DNA from: Theropithecus gelada
Taxonomy: Eukaryota; Chordata; Mammalia; Primates; Cercopithecidae
Length of the DNA: 64,000 bases
Assembly: GCF_003255815.1 (NCBI RefSeq)
Contig: NC_037689.1
Location: 21,000,230-21,064,229 of the forward strand
Reading direction: 5' to 3'
The notes beneath the pieces are model-generated. The model made no database searches. It was not told the origin of the DNA and worked only from the letters and a program-made list of their open reading frames with translations. The first letter of the stretch is position 1, and every line of letters begins with the position of its first letter. Made by a program: the position numbers and the translations under genes. Of the stretch, positions 58,151-64,000 are shown piece by piece.

Positions 58151-59023
58151 GTAGTACAATTTTCCTGGCTATTGTTCAAACCTTTCCAGATCTAATTTTT
58201 GTTGTACTTTTGCCGGTATGAACATTCCCCTCCTATTTTTCTTCAATTTCAGAGGCCATACATGACACTATTGTAAGAGTAAAACCCTTCTGGCAACTTC
58301 CAGAGACAATATTCACTTTAATGTGAAATGTATACGTGGCAGAAAAACAAACATTGATCACAGCTCAAAATGCTACTAGTTCTCACTTTCAGATGCTTCT
58401 AGGACTTGATATTTCATTACACTTTGCTCCTAAAGGTGGGGTTTACTCTAATTACTTCCATGGTTTTCTCCTCCTTCACCAAAGGTAAAACTTGGAGCAG
58501 TAGGTAATGATGAGACTAACATGACTGTGAATCAGGTAGGCTCAATTCATTCATTAATTACCTAAGTACCTAATGATTATTAGCCATACATTTGTGAACA
58601 TTTCTTAAGGAAAAAGAGGCCAAGAGTATGAGGTTACTTCAAAATACATTTGTTTATGGTGTTTTCGTGGCCTGGAAAATCTACATCCTGATGAGTCCAG
58701 CGACAATAACAACATAAATGAAAGGAGAGCTGATTAACAGAATGAATCTACCACATCCTGTATGTGTTATTTATGTGTGCATGGGTAAAATCAGGGTTTT
58801 AGACTTGTCCATGTCCCTTTTCAACTTGATTTATCTGAGGGAAAAATGACAGTTGAGATCTTCAAAGAAGGAGTAGGACGTTCCATGCAAGGCTGTGGTC
58901 TCTTCTTCTGATAAGCTGACATGTGGGGCTGGAAGCATACTTTGTGCTTTGATCTATGCTGAGACAAGCTGGGCCCAACAGTCTAGGGTTGTAACTACAG
59001 TACTTGTTGGAAAGTTGCTTTTA
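58151..59023. other. Intergenic stretch without recognised features
   Basis: Unique-looking sequence with no gene or repeat that I can support. Confidence 0.55.
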
Positions 59024-59605
59024 TAAAAATTAATTTTATTTTTAGTTGATAAATAACAGTTGTATATATTTATGGAGTACAATGTGGTGTTTTGATACAC
59101 ATATACACTGTGGAATGAGTAAACCAAGCTAATTGGTATATCCATCACCTCAAATATTTATTATTTCTTTGTGGTGAGAACATTTGAAATCCTCTCTTTT
59201 AGCTGTTTTGTTTTTGTTTTTGTTTTTTTTTTTTTTTGAGACGGAGTCTCGCGCTGTGTCACCCAGGCTGGAGTGCAGTGGCGCGATCTCGGCTCACTGC
59301 AAGCTCCGCCTCCCAGGTTCACGCCATTCTCTTGCCTCAGCCTCCGAGTAGCTGGGACTACAGGCGCCCGCCACCACGCCCGGCTAGTTTTTTTTTTTTT
59401 TTGTATTTTTAGTAGAGACGGGGTTTCACCATGTTAGCCAGGATGGTCTCGATCTCCTGACCTCGTGATCCACCCGCCTCGGCCTCCCAAAGTGCTGGGA
59501 TTACAGGCTTGAGCCACTGCGCCCGGCTAGCTGTTTTGAAATATACATTATTTTTAAGTATAGTCATTATGCTGTGTCATTGCACAGCATGGCGACTATA
59601 GTAAG
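59024..59605 (-). mobile_element. L1 3' end, antisense, split by an AluY
   Basis: 'gttgataaataacagttgta', 'gtattgg'-type L1MA words such as 'aatgtggtgttttgatacac', and 'tatccatcacctcaaatatt' precede the Alu; 'ttaagtatagtcattatgct' follows it. The flanks GTTGCTTTTA (59014-59023) and GTGGCTTTTA (59606-59615) look like its target duplication. Confidence 0.8.
59211..59527 (-). mobile_element. AluY, Old World monkey type, antisense, nested in L1
   Basis: A full antisense AluY with a perfect 11-bp target-site duplication, TAGCTGTTTTG (59200-59210 and 59528-59538). Apart from poly-T length it differs from the copy at 47745 at only about three positions. Confidence 0.93.
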
Positions 59606-59649
59606 GTGGCTTTTAAAAGACCAATCAGTAAACGAAATGAGAGATTTTT

Positions 59650-60570
59650 CTTGATCTAATTGGGCCCCAGTTTCCTTATCTGTTAATTGGGAGTTAGAAG
59701 TGGTGGTTTCTAAAGATGCCTACGTCTAATATTCTATGGTGTTACATTAGTTTGTTTTCACTTATTCCGCAAATATTTTTTGATTACCTACTGTGAGCTA
59801 AGGACCAGGATATAGCTGTAAAAAATATAAATATTGTCTCCGCCCTTCCGAATCTTACATTGTAGGGATGTGGCAGGGAGGAAACAGACACAGATATTAA
59901 AGGACTCATTACATTCATAATTTATTATAATTGTGATGCGTGCACTGAAGGGGAAATAGAGGCAGGCTGCTGTGACCTGGTTCAGTAGAGAGTCATCAGG
60001 GAAGGTTTCCCTGAGGAGGTAACATTATAGACCTGGATGACTAATGGGAATCAGGCTGAAGAAAAGATGGACCAAGAAGATTCCTGGCAAAGGCCATGAG
60101 GTGGGATAGAGCCTGGCACAACTGAGAAGAAGAAAAATGAATTCTGTAACTGAAGAGAAGGGGAGGGGTGGCATGGCCTGGGAGAAACTGGCAGTGACCA
60201 TCTTATGCAAGGCCATGAGCAGGAACTTATATTTTATTCTCAAGACAATGGGAAGCCATGGAGGGTTTTACAGATCACTCTGGGGATGGACAGATAGATC
60301 AATAATGGTAAACAAGTATAGTCAAATGCGAATGGCAGAGCTGAATTTGGGTGGTGGATATGAGAGTGTTCACTATAAAGTTCTTTCAACTTTTCTGTAT
60401 ATTTGAACATTTTAAAATAACATGCTGAGACAAATCACTCTGGTCACAGTAAGAGGAATGGATTGAGGGAGGACAAAATTGGTGGCATAGATGGCAGTTA
60501 GGAGACTGCTGCAATAATCTTGGAGACGGGTGATGGTGGCTTGGACTAGGGTGGTGCCATGCAGACAGTG
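59650..60570. repeat. Old repeat mosaic with L1 insertion
   Basis: 59650-59730 carries a MIR-like tail ('gggccccagtttccttatct'). 59755-60570 reads as one old repeat ('ggaaggtttccctgaggagg', 'agacaatgggaagccatgga', 'tgatggtggcttggactagg'). It is interrupted at about 60284-60433 by an L1-like 3' piece with flanks ATCACTCTGG (60274-60283 and 60434-60443). Confidence 0.5.
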
Positions 60571-60899
60571 AGAATTGGACAGGAAAGAGGAAGACTTAAC
60601 TTTTCACGATTTTGAACTATTTGAATTCTGTGCCATTCACATGCATTACCTATATTTAAAAATACTATTTGTAGTTCTAGCCCATACTTTTGCCTTTTAT
60701 TTCCAAGAGCAACACCAATAGGTTTCTGATAGATTTTTGCATACTTGAGTTTTGCATTATGGGAATACCTAGTTAGATGTTGGATTTTATGAAATCATGA
60801 TACAGAGAGTTGCTCTATGTGTGGCAAAGATCTGAACACATAAAGTTCATGCTCTTCTTGAGTTCAAGTTATAAATTTTAAGATTTATTATTTTTCATA

Positions 60900-60902
<3 letters not shown>

Positions 60903-60932
<30 letters not shown>
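60903..60932. repeat. (ATT)n microsatellite
   Basis: ATT units at the T-tail of the following antisense AluY, from which they probably derive. Confidence 0.9.
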
Positions 60933-61223
60933 TTGAGATGGAGTCTCGCTCTGTCACCCAGGCTGGAGTGCAGTGGCGCGATCTGGGCTCACTGCAAGCT
61001 CCGCCTCCCGGGTTCACGCCATTCTCCTGCCTCAGCTTCCCGAGTAGCTGGGACTACAGGCGCCTGCCACCTCGCCTGGCTAGTTTTTTGTATTTTTTTT
61101 TTTTAAGTAGAGACGGGGTTTCACCGTGTTAGCCAGGATGGTCTCAATCTCCTGACCTCGTGATCCGCCCGTCTCGGCCTCCCAAAGTGCTGGGATTACA
61201 GGCTTGAGCCACCGCGCCCAGCC
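60933..61223 (-). mobile_element. AluY, Old World monkey type, antisense
   Basis: An antisense AluY with 'ccgcctcccgggttcacgcc' and 'ggcttgagccaccgcgccc'. An extra T-run interrupts the middle linker. Confidence 0.9.
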
Positions 61224-61362
61224 TTCATATTTATTATTAATGAATAAATCCACTTTGTTGTGTCTATTCCAGATATGCTTCCAGATTTCACCATCACCAC
61301 CCTCTTACCTCCCCTAAAAATATAATTGAAGACAGAATGAGTCACATCAAGTCTGAAGACAT

Positions 61363-61368
61363 TTTATT
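61363..61368 (-). promoter_or_regulatory. SYTL5: Candidate SYTL5 poly(A) signal AATAAA
   Basis: The plus strand reads TTTATT; the minus strand reads GGAAAAATAAAATGTCTTCA, a normal polyadenylation context. Confidence 0.45.
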
Positions 61369-61859
61369 TTTCCTATGTGGGAAGCAATGATGATCTTACA
61401 CTTTTTGTTTTCTGTTTTTAAGAAGGGCAGCACAGGGATATGTGCAGTTTTTTCTTTTAAGTACCTTGCTAAGCGACACTAGACTAATAACCATTTTCTA
61501 GAATTAGGTGACCTATTTCTGAATAAAATTGAAATTGGATTGCTTATTCCCTTACTAATAATAATACTAAATATATTCTTAAATCAGTTTTCAAAATTCA
61601 AGAGGAAATCTAGAAATATGGAACAACTAGCAGAAATAAGCCTGAAGCTGATTCTAGCTCTGTTACTACTAAAACTCAGTTTCTAAACTTTCGAGGATTT
61701 TATATGAATTCATATGAAAAAAATGAGCTCAGAGGCTAGAATATGACTCCAGAACATAGCTTGGTCAGGTATGTTCATGCTCAAGTAATCGGACTCTGCT
61801 CCAAATTTCTTGACATATGCCCTCTTATCCACCTTAATAAGCATAGCATTATGCCAAGG

Positions 61860-62035
61860 ACTGCAGTGAAAAAAGAACACTGGCCTAAGATTGATAGCCT
61901 GGATTTAAGTCCAGATTTAGTCACAGTCTCTATATGGCCTTGGGCAAGTTATCTCAGCTCTCTGAAATTCACGTTTGGAATCTGCAAAATGAGGAACTGG
62001 GCCTGAGGTTCCTTCTAGCTTTAACTTTCTTTGCA
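61860..62035 (+). mobile_element. MIR SINE
   Basis: 'agcctggatttaagtccaga', 'ggccttgggcaagttatctc' and 'ggaatctgcaaaatgaggaa' form a MIR core, opposite to the SYTL5 strand. Confidence 0.75.
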
Positions 62036-62077
62036 TCTAAGTTTCGTGGCTCAAGCATCTGGAATTCCAAGTGAGAG

Positions 62078-62485
62078 AAGATATGGTAGATTGAACTGTT
62101 GGCCCCAATTCTTCATCCCTTCCTGCATCCTCACTCTTGTCATGGCTTCATTGTGGGCAGTGCATATTTCCCTGCCTCTTCATGTTGGCCATCTGACTTC
62201 CTTTGACCAATGAGATATCAGTAGACATGACACAACCAGGGGCTGAAAATGTACCCGAGCAGTGGGGCTCATCCTATTGCAATTCGGCCATCCAGATGCT
62301 CTGGCTATCCCTTGGGCTCAAAGAGGATGAGGCATAAGAAGCCAACCTAGAACCTCAGGCCTGTAGCAGGAAGCAGAGGTGCCATAGCCAGTCTTCAGAA
62401 CTATGAGAAAAAGGATTGTCATTTTAAGCCACTGACATTTGGTGTGTTTTTTTCATTCAGCATTATTGTGACAATGGTTAACCAC
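62078..62485 (+). mobile_element. Old MaLR/MLT1-like LTR
   Basis: 'gatatggtagattgaactgt', 'tgaccaatgagatatcagta', 'ttcagaactatgagaaaaag' and 'ttttaagccactgacatttg' fit an MLT1-type LTR in + orientation. No internal retroviral sequence adjoins it. Confidence 0.55.
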
Positions 62486-63465
62486 TGCAAAAGGAGATAA
62501 GAAAAACTCAACGAAGGAGAAGACAAGCGGGGAGAGAGCAGATGGAGTCCTTGATTCTCTCCTATAACAGGGCAGAAGAGAAACAGAAGTAAAATAGCAG
62601 GTAGAGTACCTCCTTTTACATTAAACTAGTCTCATCAATGAACACAATGTGAAAAGGTACATCAATTGACCATTATTTCTCATTCCCTTTTAGTTAATGG
62701 CTTAGAACATTTTATAAAATAAATGTTAACAACAGAGCTCTCTTAGGTCATCAGTAGGGTAACCCTACATCCCAATTTTCCCAGGTCAATTCTAATCAAC
62801 ATCAATTGTTCTGATGTAGTTATTTAGCTCTCTTTGTTCTCAAAAATAAACTGATTTAGATGATAAATTCTATAGTAATCATAGAAAGCCCTGTCAGTCC
62901 ATCTTGAAATACTACTTGGTTAATCCACAAGTTTGCTGCAATAACAGGACAACCCCCTTGCTCAAGCAACCATCCCCACAATGCCTTCTTGAGAGCATGT
63001 GGATTCCTAGGGTGAGCAACAGTTGGCCAGTATCATTTCTTCTAACTTTTCAAGTGATCTACCTTCTCAGTGGTCCCCTTTCTCTTCAAAGGATTTGAGG
63101 AACTCTAAAGTAACTTATAATTAGCAAACGGAGGACGCCAATCTCAATTGTAGTTTCAAATGAGCTTGTGCCATTTCTTTTATGGTATAAACCCTATAAA
63201 CCTTTGCACAATTTGCTCGTTGACAGGACAGAGTAGTACACTTTCTATCATCCAATCAAGAAGGCCTTGATTGGAAGAAAATATATGTTTTTTAGGCACT
63301 CAACAAGACCCTAAATGTTCATACTACTGACATCTCTCCCTTCATGTCCCGATACTGTCAGATGAGAAATGGCAGGGAAGCAGAATCCCAGGTCTCAGTT
63401 TGCTACTGGTAGGAAAAGACAGCCAGATAGGCCCTGGTGGCCTCATTCTTGGACAACTGGTCCCT

Positions 63466-64000
<535 letters not shown>

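Larger units (their letters stand above)
61345..63465 (-). other. SYTL5: Probable SYTL5 3' UTR
   Basis: From the SYTL5 stop at 63466, the first canonical AATAAA reached on the minus strand is at 61363-61368, about 2.1 kb away. No AATAAA or ATTAAA was seen between them by eye. The UTR would then include a MaLR-like LTR (62078-62485) and a MIR (61860-62035). The true end could be elsewhere; this is inference. Confidence 0.45.

Overview
This is a stretch of primate X-chromosome DNA, almost certainly from an Old World monkey (macaque, baboon or guenon type). Spliced exons separated by kilobase introns and a dense Alu/L1/MIR/MaLR/hAT background show a primate genome. Several AluY copies (about 2.0, 42.0, 47.7, 59.2 and 60.9 kb) carry bases typical of cercopithecid AluY subfamilies, such as GGCTCAAGCC near the 5' end and GATCCGGCCACTG in the right arm. 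The species is inferred, not proven.

Layout. (1) 1-37.9 kb, + strand: SRPX (sushi-repeat-containing protein, X-linked; also DRS or ETX1). Exons 2-10 are present with intact splice sites and an open frame. Together they encode residues 33-464 of a protein expected to be 464 aa. Exon 1, with the signal peptide and promoter, lies upstream of the window. (2) 37.9-61.3 kb: intergenic DNA made of nested repeats, including an MST-type LTR, a decayed ERV-L-like pol remnant, L1 3' fragments and old hAT/MIR copies. I see no convincing gene there. (3) 61.3-64 kb, - strand: the last coding exon of SYTL5 (synaptotagmin-like 5, end of the C2B domain) and its probable 3' UTR. SRPX and SYTL5 are therefore convergent, tail to tail.

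SRPX encodes a secreted or extracellular protein with the order sushi 1 (exon 3), sushi 2 (exon 4), HYR (exons 5-6), sushi 3 (exon 7) and a C-terminal DUF4174/DUDES thioredoxin-like domain (exons 8-10). SYTL5 is a Rab27 effector in membrane trafficking. Nothing suggests the two proteins share a pathway; they are only neighbours.

I found no previously undescribed gene system. The most unusual structures are: a 174-bp near-perfect inverted repeat in SRPX intron 9; a second, smaller inverted repeat at 40.1-40.4 kb; a TATA/CACCC-like motif pair next to a strong splice donor in intron 2 (candidate cryptic promoter or poison exon); a 31-bp tandem duplication of the polypyrimidine tract at the SRPX exon 3 acceptor; and a sequence shared between introns 2 and 4. 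Repeat family names come from recognition by eye, not from a database search.
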